From assembly GCA_003184365.1 (NCBI GenBank), contig NKYR01000106.1, positions 62,001 through 126,000 of the forward strand: 64,000 bases of DNA. The letters run 5' to 3'. The notes under the pieces are model-generated. The model made no database searches and was not told where the DNA came from. It saw only the letters and a list, made by a program, of their open reading frames with translations. The DNA is from Evernia prunastri (taxonomy: Eukaryota > Ascomycota > Lecanoromycetes > Lecanorales > Parmeliaceae). A program made the position numbers and the translations under genes. Of the stretch, positions 10,139 through 20,877 are shown one piece after another. How positions within the stretch are numbered: the first letter of the stretch is position 1; each line of letters opens with the position of its first letter.

Positions 10139-12342
10139 ATGAAGTATGTATTGGTCTCTGGAGGTGAGTCTGATGATTTTCTGCTATCATTGCCTTGCTG
10201 TTACCGTGACTGACTGTCCCTAGGTGTGATCAGGTGGGACAATCTTTCTGACTTCAAACGAGTCTATGAAGGCTGACCATATGCAGTGGGATTGGCAAAG
10301 GAGTCATAGGTGGGTATTAACAATATTTTGCAAAGAGATACATAGCCGACTGACGCGCCAAAAGCCTCGAGTTGTGGGCTCCTGTTGAAGACTAAGGGGT
10401 TCAAGGTATATTACGCCCAAATACACGTGGAAGAGGCGTGGTGGAGTCTTATTCACTAACAGACATACAGGTGTCTTCAATCAAAATCGACCCCTATTTG
10501 AACATTGACGTTCGTCGTGCCCCACCCTTTAGTCGATAGAAGGATCTGACTAGGAGTAGGCTGGGCTTATGGCACCGGCCGAGCACGGAGAAGTCTTCGT
10601 CCTTGATGATGGAGGCGAAACCGACCTTGACCTCGGGAACTATGAGCGGTACCTCAATGTCACCTTGACTCGCGACAATAACATCACAACGGGAAAGATG
10701 TACCAAAGCGTTATTGCAAAAGAAAGAAAAGGGGACTATATTGGCAAAACAGTACAAATGGTACCCCATCTCACGGATGAGATACAGGAGACCATTGAGA
10801 GGGTTGCTCGTGTGCCAGTCGATGACACGAACGAAACGCCCGATGTTTGCATTATCGAGCTTGGTGGAACTGTCGGCGACATGGAGAGTGCAGTCTTTGT
10901 CGAGGCTTTGAGACGGCTACGAAGAACAGTGGGCAAGGACAACTTCCTGCAGATACATGTCTCTTTGGTTCCGGATATACACGGCGAATTAAAGAGCAAA
11001 CCGACGCAGGCCGCTATTCGAGACGTACGAAGCCTAGGATTAAGTCCAGATCTCATTGCGTGTCGGTGCTCACAACCGTTGGACAAAAAGCTCATCGACA
11101 AAATAGCCTTGTATTGTGACGTGGAACCGAGCCAGGTCGTGTCTGTGACCGATGTCTCCTCTCTCTACCGTGTGCCTCTCCTACTGGAAGCCCAAGGTCT
11201 GACCGAGCAGCTCATTGACGTCCTCCGCCTAAGGCAGTTCACCATATCGCCATCGCTGGTAACACGCGGAATCCAGACCTGGAACGCATGGAAAGAATTG
11301 ACCATATCCCGAGATCATTTTTTCAAAGAAGTCCGGATTGTTCTGGTTGGGAAGTATACTGACCATCCAGACGCTTACCACTCAATTTTCAAAGCTCTGG
11401 AGCATGCTGCGATGGCCTGCTCGAGGAAGCTAGTCCGGATAGATGTTCACAGCGGACATCTCGAAGCCGCCGCAGAAAATGTATCACCTGTAGCTTACCA
11501 CAAAGCGTGGCATCAAGTATACACCGCGGATGGTGTCTTGGTGCCTGGAGGTTTCGGGGTACGCGCCTGTGAGGGAATGATTTCTGCAATCAAAACCTGC
11601 CGCGAGAAGAAGACGCCTTTCCTCGGTATTTGTCTTGGTCTACAGCTTGCTGCAATCGAATTCGCAAGAAACATGTGTGACTTGCCCCAAGCGGACAGCA
11701 CTGAATTCCGGAAGGATGCGGCCGTTCCTCTGGTAATCGAAATGCCCGAGATAGACAAGACTACGATGGGCGCTACCATGCGTTTGTAGGTCTTTGCAAA
11801 GAGATTTAACTTAAGAAAGATGCTGACTGTACAATAGGGGAAACCGTCCAACTTACTTCCAGCCCGACTCTGAATGGTCAAAGGTCTATAACCTCTATCG
11901 CAACGATCCTGGCTCTTTGATACCCACTGCAAATGGTACTTCCGCGCCTACTACACCGAACAGCGACGACACCTTGAACAATGTCTCTACTGCAAACGGC
12001 ACCGCAGTACAAGAACCTTCCCAGTCGTCAGCGCGTAGTCCTTTAATCATCAACGAACGTCATCGTCACCGTTGGGAGGTCAACCCTGCTTACGTTGAGA
12101 GATTGGAGAGCGCTGGCATGAACTTTGTTGGCCGCGATGACAGTGGCAAACGGATGGAGATTCTCGAACTCAAGGACCATCCGTTCTTTGTGGGCGTTCA
12201 GTTCCACCCGGAATACTTATCTAGAGTATTGAGACCCAGTAAGCCATTCCTTGGGCTTGTGGCTGCGAGTGCAGGCATTCTGCCTGAGATGATGAGTGGC
12301 AAAGGGAGGAGAGCCAGCTTGATAGCAGAAGGGGCGACGTGA
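10139..12342 (+). CDS. URA7: CTP synthase (glutamine hydrolysing)
   Basis: Makes CTP from UTP, ATP and glutamine in the cytosol. Exons 10139-10163, 10224-10233, 10287-10309, 10365-10405, 10471-10509, 10560-11785 and 11838-12342 give 622 aa. The second exon is 10 nt. The start MKYVLVSGGVISGIGKGVIA is the conserved amidoligase P-loop region, followed by IKIDPYLNIDAG, EHGEVFVLDDGGE and GNYERYL. The C-terminal class I glutaminase has its Cys nucleophile in GICLGLQLA and the His/Glu in HPEYLSR. About 45 residues of Ser/Thr/Asn-rich low-complexity sequence (PTANGTSAPTTPNSDD and on) sit between YRNDPG and NERHRHRWEVNP, where yeast has a short loop. One donor (10510, GTTCGT) is non-consensus. The gene symbol follows the yeast orthologue. 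Confidence 0.97.
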
Positions 12343-13538
12343 GCTAGATAATTCAAAAAAGAGAGGGACGTAGAATCAGGGCACGTGATTGTGCGTACAT
12401 CATGGTGTTGGATTGGAAGCATGCTATACTGTATGGCCGCGACTGGAATTGGATCTGAAGCAAGCTATGCTGCCGGGTCCGGAGTGAATGTGTGCTCATC
12501 GGAGAATTATGGGAGCAGCGATAGCGCCCTATTGGAAATTTAGGGATCTAAATCAATATAGAGGTTACAGGGTCTTTCTAGACGACTGCTGGCAACGGCT
12601 AACAAAAGCATACCTCACAAAACAAATTATAGCAAACGATGGGTATCCACGGGTGGATAATGGTTCAGCTGGTCTCGGTGCTGATTGGATGCCTTTGAAT
12701 GATAAGTGCGGGGATCGTTCTCGATCGATACACAGCCACTGCCACTGCTTCCTCAGCAGCCAGTTCTCACAAGGTCTCCGCGAGTGAAGGAAAGACGAGT
12801 ATACTCCTCAACAGCAAAGATATGCTAGTATATCGGCTCCGGCTTCTCGTCAAGCAAGTCCGCTTCCGCTGTCGAGCTGGCTCGTGTTTACTACTTTGAC
12901 TGTTTGCGGCCACGGAGCTACTGGCCAAACGAGTGGCCGATGCAGGTACTTTCGGTCTATCGTCCAATCACACGAAGATTCGATGCTGCAACTTTGGACC
13001 CTTTTCGCGGGGTCGCCTAGGACTGTCAAGACAAAGACCTTGCTTAGGCAAAGACTGCTGAGTTCAGCCTTTCTCAGTCCCGTATGATAGTATGTTGTTC
13101 GAATTTCCAAGGCACAGGATCCGGTACTCACATTATTGGGACCGGAAACCTGCACACATTTCCAGCTTCCATCAATCTGCCACAGGTCATTTCAAGTGAA
13201 AGAAAAGCAATGACTTTACTGGGTCACTCAACTTTGATTGCGTTCTTGATGGGGGAGCAAGCAGGAAGATCGTCAGCCACGAGCCGGCCATTCAGGTATG
13301 AAACAGAAGATCGCGGATAGTCTTCGGGCTCTTCATACTGGGATCCTTATCGCACGTGTCCCTTGATCGGAAAACTGCTTTCGCTTGTCGCACTGTCGGC
13401 TCTACGTGTCTCATCAGCTGGGTGGACATTAGCATTATCGCATAAATGGCATGAGGCGTTTCCTGCAGCTCTTCCGGCGCATTAATAAAAATGTGTCCGT
13501 ACTCAGAACTATACTCCAAAGAAATCTCCGTGCTGAAG
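12343..13538. other. intergenic, no gene called
   Basis: About 1.2 kb between CTP synthase and the secreted-protein gene. ORFs of up to about 100 codons exist on both strands, including one at 12850-13155 minus, but none shows a domain, splice-linked extension or clear start. A 108-codon ATG ORF at 13292-13618 minus overlaps the start of the next gene antisense; see findings. Confidence 0.45.
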
Positions 13539-14594
13539 ATGAGATGCTCTAATGGCATTGTAGGGCAAATATGTTCCTTGCTCGCTTGTCTATTTACGGC
13601 AGCGAACACATTTGCCATTGTTCCACCACCTCAGAATCTCTCAAGTGCTTTTCTGACTTCCCCACTCTTGAACATAACAGCTCTAGACGCAACCATAGAC
13701 CCCCGCTTCGGCTTCAAAGCAATGTATGGGGAGACTAATCTCCCTCTGACCCCCTGCTTCATGAACGTAGTGGAGCTCCTGAGCCAATACGTCGAGCTTG
13801 ATTGGCTGAGCAAAGTCGGACAGCGTCACGGCGTCGTATTGCCTGCCTACCCGCAGGTCGAGATTGCCGTTTTGCCCGCCGCTCCGGCGACTTCTGTCGA
13901 GGTCCGCCTGGTGGTCTGGGGCATTTGGATTGGTGTCCGGGACATCATCAGCGGAAACAACTACCACGAAGCTGAGTTTGAGGTCCTTTGGGAAGGCCAA
14001 GCGGCGGCTTACATTTACTTTACGAAACCGATGGACCTTCGACTTGCCAGCAGCAACAGAACGCAAGGCACCGAAGAGTCCTTGACTCTGTTGACCAGTC
14101 CCAACCAAACCACAGACGGCAACTTCGATACCTCAAACAGTACAGGGGGGAACACAGGCGACGCCTTGAACGACGGGGAATTCAACTGGATACCCTTCTT
14201 CGCCCCCAACGCCCGATCCCTCACCGTCCTCGAAGTCTTCCTGACCGTCATGGCCGGCCTGAAGAACGCAGGCCCGCACCGGGCCTCGGACAAAGTGCCC
14301 GGCCCCTACGCGTCCGCCGCGGTGGACGTCTACGCGCACGTGCAGTTCCACATCCACAAACGGCGGTCCCCGCGCATGAAGCCGCCGTTCTTCCTGTACA
14401 TCCACACCATCAAGGCGTTGAGGCTGATCCCCGGGTACATGCTGCAGCACAAGAGGTTTTCCGAGCTCATCTTCACCATGGAGGTTTCGGACGTGCCGGT
14501 CGGGGAGGGGGATTTGGAAAAGGGCCATTACGTTCCTCCGCACTTTGTCCTTGGGGATGTGCCCGAGCCTGCAGGGAACGTGTCGCTTTCGTGA
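13539..14594 (+). CDS. unrecognised secreted protein, 351 aa
   Basis: Single-exon ORF. An upstream in-frame ATG exists at 13491, but the ATG at 13539 gives a clean signal peptide (MRCSNGIVGQICSLLACLFT then AANTFAIVPPP), so I prefer it. The mature part has possible N-glycosylation sites (NLS, NIT, NRT, NQT, NST), consistent with secretion, and an acidic Asn/Thr/Gly linker around TSNSTGGNTGDALNDGEFNW. No catalytic motif or known domain is recognised. GC content and C-ending codons rise strongly in the last 400 bp. Likely a fungal-specific extracellular protein of unknown role. Confidence 0.75.
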   Translation: MRCSNGIVGQICSLLACLFTAANTFAIVPPPQNLSSAFLTSPLLNITALDATIDPRFGFKAMYGETNLPLTPCFMNVVELLSQYVELDWLSKVGQRHGVVLPAYPQVEIAVLPAAPATSVEVRLVVWGIWIGVRDIISGNNYHEAEFEVLWEGQAAAYIYFTKPMDLRLASSNRTQGTEESLTLLTSPNQTTDGNFDTSNSTGGNTGDALNDGEFNWIPFFAPNARSLTVLEVFLTVMAGLKNAGPHRASDKVPGPYASAAVDVYAHVQFHIHKRRSPRMKPPFFLYIHTIKALRLIPGYMLQHKRFSELIFTMEVSDVPVGEGDLEKGHYVPPHFVLGDVPEPAGNVSLS

Positions 14595-15255
14595 ATGGCT
14601 TTAGGGGTTTTGGAATGATTGCTGTATCTTAATTTGATATCAAAGATTGCACTGACGGTCTGCCCGCTAGTAGACTGTCTTCGAATTCAAGTGCTTTCTG
14701 CTCTTATGATACCTAGCTGAGCCAATCCATTTGGTGAGCAAGCCTTGATGGGTAACTCTCCATCCTCGTTGTTGGATCGCCTTTCCCAGGGTAGGCTTTC
14801 TTGACAGTCTACTTCTCTGGCATTCCTAGATCTCACATATGTAATGAGGTTAATAGTTCCACTAATCATTCATGTCTTTCAGAGTATGTCTTCTCTACGA
14901 CGTCAACGAATCTCTTAGTTGAGTATGTAACCGTTTTACCATTCGTAGGACGAATAGGCAATAAACTGTTAAGGGGTAGACAAGAAATCGAGTTCTCATC
15001 TGCTCATCTCTCTTCCGTTACCATTTCTGGAGCGGGCTTATCGATAAGGATACGAGTACTTGGCGGCCAAGGGATAAAGAGCTCACGGCACACAACAGCG
15101 CTCACTTCACATAGATCCACGCCATCATTCCTGAACCTCCTCTTTTCCTGTGACCTGGTTAAATCGTGTCTGTCTACCTTTTCGACAAAACTCTTCGTCG
15201 CCCTTGACGACAACCCTCCCAACTGCCTCCCCCTTTCACCACCCTCTCCACCAAA
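14595..15255. other. intergenic, Dom34 promoter side
   Basis: Holds the 3' flank of the secreted-protein gene and the 5' flank of the Dom34 gene. A 214-codon ORF overlapping the Dom34 start in another frame has no supporting features. The last 130 bp is pyrimidine-rich, common in fungal 5' leaders. Confidence 0.5.
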
Positions 15256-16464
15256 ATGCGCCTTATCAAACAGGCAATTGACCGTGATGGTTCAGGAACC
15301 GTTACCCTCTTCCCAGAGGACCCCGAAGATATGTGGTTCACCTACAACCTCATCCGCCCCTCGGATCTTCTCCGCGCCTCGGCCCTCCGCCGCGTCACCA
15401 CCGAATCAGCAACGGGCTCCACATCCTCTACGCGCGTGCACATAAATCTACTCATACGAGTGGAGAAGCTAGATTTTGACACCCAATCCTCGCAGCTGCA
15501 TGTTTCGGGGCGAATAATCGAGGAGACGAAATACACCAAGGTCGGGCAATGGCATACTTTGGATCTGGAACTGAATAGGAACTTCACGTTGGAGAAGAAA
15601 GACGGGTGGGATTCGGTCGCACGGAATCTTGTCAAAGAGGCGTGCGACCCTGTAAAGCAAGCGGATGTCTGGGCTGTAATCATGCAGGAAGGGTTGGCGC
15701 ATTTGGCGGTCTTGACGGGGCAAAGAACGGTACTACGACAAAAGGTCGAGACGACGGTGCCTAAGAAAAGGGGCACGGGGAAGCAAAGCGATCACGATAA
15801 AGCTCTCGAGAGGTTTTTCCAGACAACTCTGGATACGCTGTTAAGACACGTCGATTTGAGTGCGAACTTGCCCATTCTGCTGGCGAGTCCTGGCTTCGTG
15901 GCTCAGGCGTTTCTGAAGTTCATACTGGAGACGGCGACGAGGACGGGCAATAAGCCGCTGCTGGGACAGAAGGGGAACTTCGTCGTCGTACACGCGGCTT
16001 CCGGATACCTACACTCGTTGAATGAAGTACTACAGTCCCCGGAGGTTCTCGCCAGGTTGAAGGACACCAAGTACGCCCGCGAGACGAAACTGATGGACAC
16101 GTTTATGAATTTGCTCTACAAAGACGACGGCCGCGCCGCTTACGGTCCGCGAGAGGTTGAGCAGGCGGTCGAAAAAGCGGCCGTGGGGAGAGGCGGTGGC
16201 ATCCTTTTGATCAGTGATTCTTTGTTCAGGGCACAAGACGTGGGAACACGACGGCGCTGGGTAGGGTTAGTGGACAGGGTCAGGCAAACCGAGGGAGGGG
16301 AAGTAAGGGTTCTCAGTGGGACGCATGAGAGTGGCCGGCAGTTGGAGGCTCTAGGCGGCATTGCTGCGATGCTGACATTCCCTTTGGAATATCTGGACGG
16401 GGAGGATGACGTGGAAGATGAAGTTGCATTACCGAATGGAGACACTACTGGAGAAAGAACTTGA
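15256..16464 (+). CDS. DOM34: Dom34/Pelota ribosome-rescue factor
   Basis: Eukaryotic release factor-like protein that, with the GTPase Hbs1, splits stalled ribosomes in no-go and nonstop mRNA decay. One exon, 402 aa, near the usual size of about 390. Start MRLIKQAIDRDGSGTVTLFP and the block EDMWFTYNLIRPSD are diagnostic of the Pelota N-terminal domain. The eRF1-like middle domain (ADVWAVIMQEGLAHLAVLT) lacks a GGQ motif, as expected. The C-terminal eRF1_3-like domain includes GGGILLISDSLFRAQDV and GTHESGRQLEALGGIAAMLTF. The tail is acidic. No intron was found. Confidence 0.97.
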   Translation: MRLIKQAIDRDGSGTVTLFPEDPEDMWFTYNLIRPSDLLRASALRRVTTESATGSTSSTRVHINLLIRVEKLDFDTQSSQLHVSGRIIEETKYTKVGQWHTLDLELNRNFTLEKKDGWDSVARNLVKEACDPVKQADVWAVIMQEGLAHLAVLTGQRTVLRQKVETTVPKKRGTGKQSDHDKALERFFQTTLDTLLRHVDLSANLPILLASPGFVAQAFLKFILETATRTGNKPLLGQKGNFVVVHAASGYLHSLNEVLQSPEVLARLKDTKYARETKLMDTFMNLLYKDDGRAAYGPREVEQAVEKAAVGRGGGILLISDSLFRAQDVGTRRRWVGLVDRVRQTEGGEVRVLSGTHESGRQLEALGGIAAMLTFPLEYLDGEDDVEDEVALPNGDTTGERT

Positions 16465-16538
16465 ATCGAAATGCTCGAGATCCGCATCGGAGCCAAAGCT
16501 CTCTTCCATTCAGGCTTTGCTCGAAGGCTTATCTCTTC

Positions 16539-17198
16539 TCAAAGATGTCTACCACGAGAACTGCCACGATGGACGTGCACGAACCCATCCTCATCCCCAC
16601 TTCCTTCTCCCTCATGATCAATCAGATCGAAACAACGAGACAGAAGACTCCCGCCGTCGTCGGGCTTATGCTTATCCCCCTTAGCGTTCACTATGGTTCC
16701 CCCACTGCTGCTATCAGACGATAATTCCGATTCTCTCTCCTCTTCCTCATCGTAGTCTGGAATCCTCAGACGGGGTTTAGCCGGCTCTCGGAAATGGACC
16801 TTCGCGCCCTCGCTCCTCGGCTGCCCCTGGCTGGTACCTCGCGCCTCTCCCTTCGCATCATTTCGCCACCGAGCGGGGAGCGTGTCCGAGTCCGCAAGTG
16901 GTCTCTCTTGTGGCAACCCCGGAGAGACATTGCGTGGAGGGAGCCGTCTCTCTTTATGCCAGCCAAGCGACGAATGCTCTGGAGCCGAAAGTGGCAGCTT
17001 CTGTTGCCCATGCACAGGATGCCTGGATCTCGCTTCAGGTGGCATCTCCGGCCGGTGCCGGGAATCTGCGTGGCGGTCCGTTCCTCCGCCAGAAGGTCGG
17101 TGTGTCTTCTCATCGATCGGGAAGTCGCAATCGAGACGTAGCCTTTCCTTCCTCTGGCTCCTCCCCTCTCCCACACCTCTAGGTTGGACCCAGCTCAT
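16539..17198 (-). CDS. possible disordered protein, 219 aa
   Basis: ATG at 17198 and stop at 16539, convergent with the Dom34 gene 75 bp away. The product is highly charged, rich in Arg, Pro, Ser and Glu, with an acidic/serine run (DYDEEEERESELSSDSSSGG) and no recognisable domain. The frame stays open upstream to about 17344 without another ATG, so a 5' exon may be missing from this model. Other frames in the same segment are also open for over 100 codons, which lowers confidence that this is coding. Confidence 0.35.
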   Translation of the reverse strand: MSWVQPRGVGEGRSQRKERLRLDCDFPIDEKTHRPSGGGTDRHADSRHRPEMPPEARSRHPVHGQQKLPLSAPEHSSLGWHKERRLPPRNVSPGLPQERPLADSDTLPARWRNDAKGEARGTSQGQPRSEGAKVHFREPAKPRLRIPDYDEEEERESELSSDSSSGGTIVNAKGDKHKPDDGGSLLSRCFDLIDHEGEGSGDEDGFVHVHRGSSRGRHL

Positions 17199-18525
17199 CT
17201 CGCGGGAAGAGATTGAAGACGTCCACTCTTGCCAGGAATCATAGTTTGAGTCGATTATGGAATGAGAAGGACTCGAGGCCCGGTTAGCAAGAGCTGAGTA
17301 GTTGAAATGAGAAAAGACTCGAGACCGGGTTTTTTTTGTTTGTTAAATGATGATGCCTTGCTGACGGTTTCACACGCGATTGACAAACATGACATGAACA
17401 GCAAACATGTGCATAGAGCGTGCTATCACAGATCGTCTGCAAAGACTTGAGGTCGAATCGAACGAACAAGGAGTGACGCTAGACTCGGGTACGATTATCG
17501 TATATACACGCGCAAGGAATGCAACACATGATTAAATCCGGATAGTATTCAAACGCGTCATCGTAGCGATGAATAAGCTCAATGCGTGGCACAATTACAT
17601 CGGTTCGCTTTGATGCGCAAGTAAGGGCGATGTAGAGAAAGGAATAGCCACGCAATACAGATAAAAGGCGTTAAAGCGGATCTTACTATGTTCTGCAAGC
17701 TGTCTAGCCCCTTGCCTTGCATCGAAATACTTCCCGCTCACATGTTCACCATTTCTCCAACCATCATTACTACCCCCGTGCTTCACCTCTTCCTCACAAC
17801 CAACCATCTTTCCTTTCTTCCTTCCTTCCTTCCTCCCTCCTACCGTCCCAATCTTCTCGCCTCCCATGACGAAACCCCTCACGAAAAACCGATCTCGCCT
17901 CGACCCGATAACTCAACGGCGGATCACAGAAACTCCAAACCAATCCCACCGACCTATAGAGTCCTGCCACATTCCCATTCCACTTTCCGCTCCCAAACCA
18001 ACCCCTTCACAAATCGACAAAAGTACCAAAACAAAAAAGGAAGCAGGTCAAAAAGCGCTTGAAAAGAACAGACAAATACCAAAAACCTCAGAAATGTAAA
18101 ACATCACACATGACATATCCCTCAGACGGGGAAAACAAAAAAAACGAGATACACATGATTTACGCCGCGAATGCAAACACAAAGTCGCCGGGGCCATCTC
18201 AAAAGCCCCCAGTCTCCGGATCCAATTCAGAAGGAAAGAAAAAAAGAAGAAGAGGAAAAAAGCAGAGAGGAACAAGAGTCACTTGGGGGGGGAAACCCCC
18301 CCCCCCCCAACCGATCCGAGCAACAAGACGTGTGTCCACAACAGAGTCCCTGAGAAGCAAAGCAATAAAACTTTCCCCCCCTCCCCCCCCTTTTTCCAAA
18401 AAAAAATACAATCAAGAAAACAAACCCCCTAGACAAAAACCTCAAGAAGCCCTCCCTCCCTCCCAAAAAAAATCAAAAAATCAAAAAATCAAATCAATAA
18501 GACCGCAACCCCCAGAACGCAACCC
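17199..18525. other. intergenic, low-complexity
   Basis: About 1.3 kb. The part from 18060 to 18525 is A-rich with C tracts and would be the 3' flank of the large minus-strand gene. It contains the G8-AAA-C13 palindrome at 18285-18308. ORFs here are repeats of Lys/Pro/Gln codons and are not credible. Confidence 0.5.
18285..18308. repeat. G8-AAA-C13 homopolymer palindrome
   Basis: Eight G, three A, then thirteen C: a perfect short inverted repeat able to form a GC hairpin with an AAA loop. It lies about 220 bp past the stop codon of the minus-strand gene at 18526-20322. Confidence 0.85.
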
Positions 18526-20322
18526 TCAAAAAGCCCACTCCGCATCCCCCCTCTCCTCTTCACTCAAACCCCGCGTCCACACATCCTCCACCAGGTCCTC
18601 TTCGACATCGCTCCAGCCCTCACCTCCAAGATCACCGTCGACCTCCTCCCACTCCTCCTGCAACACAGCCCCGTCTCCTGGCAGCAGAGCCTCCGTCGTC
18701 GCCCCCTCGACGCTTTCGCCGTCCGTTCCCTCCGAGTCGGCCGAGCCCAGGTCCGTCGGCTCCGCCTGCGGGCTGGGCGTCGGGAGGAGCGGCGCGTCGG
18801 TGCCGGTGACGAAGAGGGCGGCGGAGGGAATTGCAGCGTCGATCCGCGAGATGGAGACGGTGGTGGAGGCAGGATGGAGCGGGGCCGGCTCGGTCGGGTC
18901 TGGAGCGGCGGCGGCGGCCTTGTTGGGGCCTTGCATGTGACGATCATGAGAGGCTCTATTGACCGCTTCAATGACGGCGCGGAGGTCCCTTGTTCGGGGC
19001 GAATGGGGCGGTCCTTCTCCCTTGGAGACTCGGGTGTGACGGGAGCATGCGGCGAATAGCGACTGTGCGGAAGCAGAGACGAGGCTGGTGGAGCATTGAG
19101 TCCCGACTGATTGTCGGGGTAGCGGGTAGCTCTTGTCGTACTTCTCCCAAAAGGATTTCCCGCGCTCCAGGCTGGCTGCAGTAGAATCTCCCGGCCCATC
19201 ATGTGCTTGCTGCGACTGAGCGTGGAGAGTCCCATGTTCTTCGTCGTCGGTCTTCGCCGCTTCGATCTCCGCCGCTTCGACTTTTTGCTCCAGGGCCTTG
19301 TTGACGCTAACGAGCAGTTGCTTCACAGATCCGGTCCCCGGAGCTGGAACCGATGAGGCCGCCTTGTACTGCTCCTCCTCCTCCCTGAGCATTGCTTCTT
19401 CTGCAGCCTTCCGAGCTTTGCGATGCCGTGAACGTGCCATTTCGCACCGGATTATCTGCTCCATGTTGTCGTCGTGCACGGTCAAACATGGCGGCCTGAT
19501 GATGGGCGTGATCCTCGTGGGGCCCGGATAGAGATTGCCAGGCTTTGACATCGGAAGCTCTATTTTCTGCTGCCCGTGCTGCTGTCGAACGAGATTTCGC
19601 CGTGCAGCCTCCTGCCAAGCCCGATCCTTCAACCAGACATTACCGTTGCGCTCCCGGGACCAATGGCCGTAAGCTGGAGTCTCATTCCGCTGCTCCGGGT
19701 ATGTCGGTGGCACCCGCATCTGCAGAGCAGGATGCTGCAGAGCAGGTGCCTCATTCCGAGCACCAGTCTGTCGAGCGAAGTGGCTAGGGGGCTCTAGGAT
19801 CGGAAAGGGGAGCGACGTCCGCGGTGTTCCGTTCTGCCAACGAGACTGTTGGCCACCGAGACCCATTCTTGCCAATCTTCTTTTCTGGTCAGCAATCTCG
19901 AATTCGAGATACCCACGTTGATCGTGCCTTGTGTGCAGACTCTGTCGCTGCCCCGGGCCTTCATTTCCGAATGTCAGGTACGGGTGCGGATATGGGCCGA
20001 CTTGTCCGGACAGCTGTCGATGGATATCGTTAACCGTGTTATTTGCCCTTGCTGGAGGGAAATGGCACGGATCCAACGCTGTGAAAGCGCGGTTCTTGTG
20101 GATCTGCTCAATGCTAGCCCATCGATCGTTCGCATCTAATTGGAGCAAGGCAGTACGTTTCTGATGTTCTTCAATTTCAAATGTTGACAGAGGTCGCGTG
20201 CTTAATTCGAACGCCCTGAAGCGCTCATCTACAGTATCATCTTTCCCCGTCAGACGTAGATGATCGAGGTATACTTGGTCGGCAGGTTGGAAGGGCGACT
20301 GACGGGAGCAGTGACGCTCCAT
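18526..20322 (-). CDS. large disordered protein, 598 aa, unknown
   Basis: Single-exon ORF; the first true ATG is at 20322 (MERHCSRQSPFQPADQVYLD). The N-terminal third has some helical-looking sequence (TFEIEEHQKRTALLQLDAND). The middle is basic and Gln/Arg-rich, with a charged coiled-coil-like helix (RKARKAAEEAMLREEEEQYK). The C-terminal 150 residues are Pro/Ser/Thr- then very acidic. Two acidic-flanked W-x-x-V motifs occur near residues 558 (EEWEEV) and 570 (GWSDVEED), a form that fits Atg8-interacting motifs. No enzyme domain, signal peptide or membrane segment. Real by length and codon use; function unknown. Confidence 0.7.
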   Translation of the reverse strand: MERHCSRQSPFQPADQVYLDHLRLTGKDDTVDERFRAFELSTRPLSTFEIEEHQKRTALLQLDANDRWASIEQIHKNRAFTALDPCHFPPARANNTVNDIHRQLSGQVGPYPHPYLTFGNEGPGQRQSLHTRHDQRGYLEFEIADQKRRLARMGLGGQQSRWQNGTPRTSLPFPILEPPSHFARQTGARNEAPALQHPALQMRVPPTYPEQRNETPAYGHWSRERNGNVWLKDRAWQEAARRNLVRQQHGQQKIELPMSKPGNLYPGPTRITPIIRPPCLTVHDDNMEQIIRCEMARSRHRKARKAAEEAMLREEEEQYKAASSVPAPGTGSVKQLLVSVNKALEQKVEAAEIEAAKTDDEEHGTLHAQSQQAHDGPGDSTAASLERGKSFWEKYDKSYPLPRQSVGTQCSTSLVSASAQSLFAACSRHTRVSKGEGPPHSPRTRDLRAVIEAVNRASHDRHMQGPNKAAAAAPDPTEPAPLHPASTTVSISRIDAAIPSAALFVTGTDAPLLPTPSPQAEPTDLGSADSEGTDGESVEGATTEALLPGDGAVLQEEWEEVDGDLGGEGWSDVEEDLVEDVWTRGLSEEERGDAEWAF

Positions 20323-20877
20323 GATGCAGTTGAAGGAACCAGTCAATGTTTGAGAAGGCTAAACGTGCCGGATATGTAGTTATGGTGCTGGACACAAGCC
20401 TGCGGTTTTCTTCTCTAGAGTTGTCGAGCGTGAAAAGAAGCTGGAACGAAGGAGGAGCTGTGGCTTTTGAACGGAGGAAGGAGAAGACTTTTTTTTCTGA
20501 AGCGCCAAGTGGAGAGGCCCACTTTCCTGGATTACGCAAAGCCCGCATACTGGCTCACCTTGGCTTTGGCGTTAAATCTGTCAAGATCCACACGCCACTT
20601 AACCTTATCATAATAGACAACCGGTCTCATATGGAGGCCACGTAGCTCTCCCTCTTCATATGAATACATCAAGTGAATTAGGCGTAAGTCGGGCGTTGGG
20701 AGCGGCTCAAGGCGGAGCCCCAGAGCGCGCCTGGGCTTGGTAATAGTATTATCAGGACAGAAATGTGTATTTAAACAAGAAAATGGGAAGGCATGTGTAT
20801 GTCTAAATGGAGAAATCTGTAAACTGTATACACGCGAAGAGGTTGAGCTGGTCAAGTCAGTAGGGACGCTTCCATTG
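20323..20877. other. intergenic, promoter of the 598-aa gene
   Basis: 555 bp between the start of the disordered-protein gene and the stop codon of the polyamine oxidase, both on the minus strand. No feature recognised. Confidence 0.5.

Noticed and set aside
13988..14632. 214-codon Arg/His-rich ORF
   Set aside because: Frame shadow of the GC-rich end of the secreted-protein gene.
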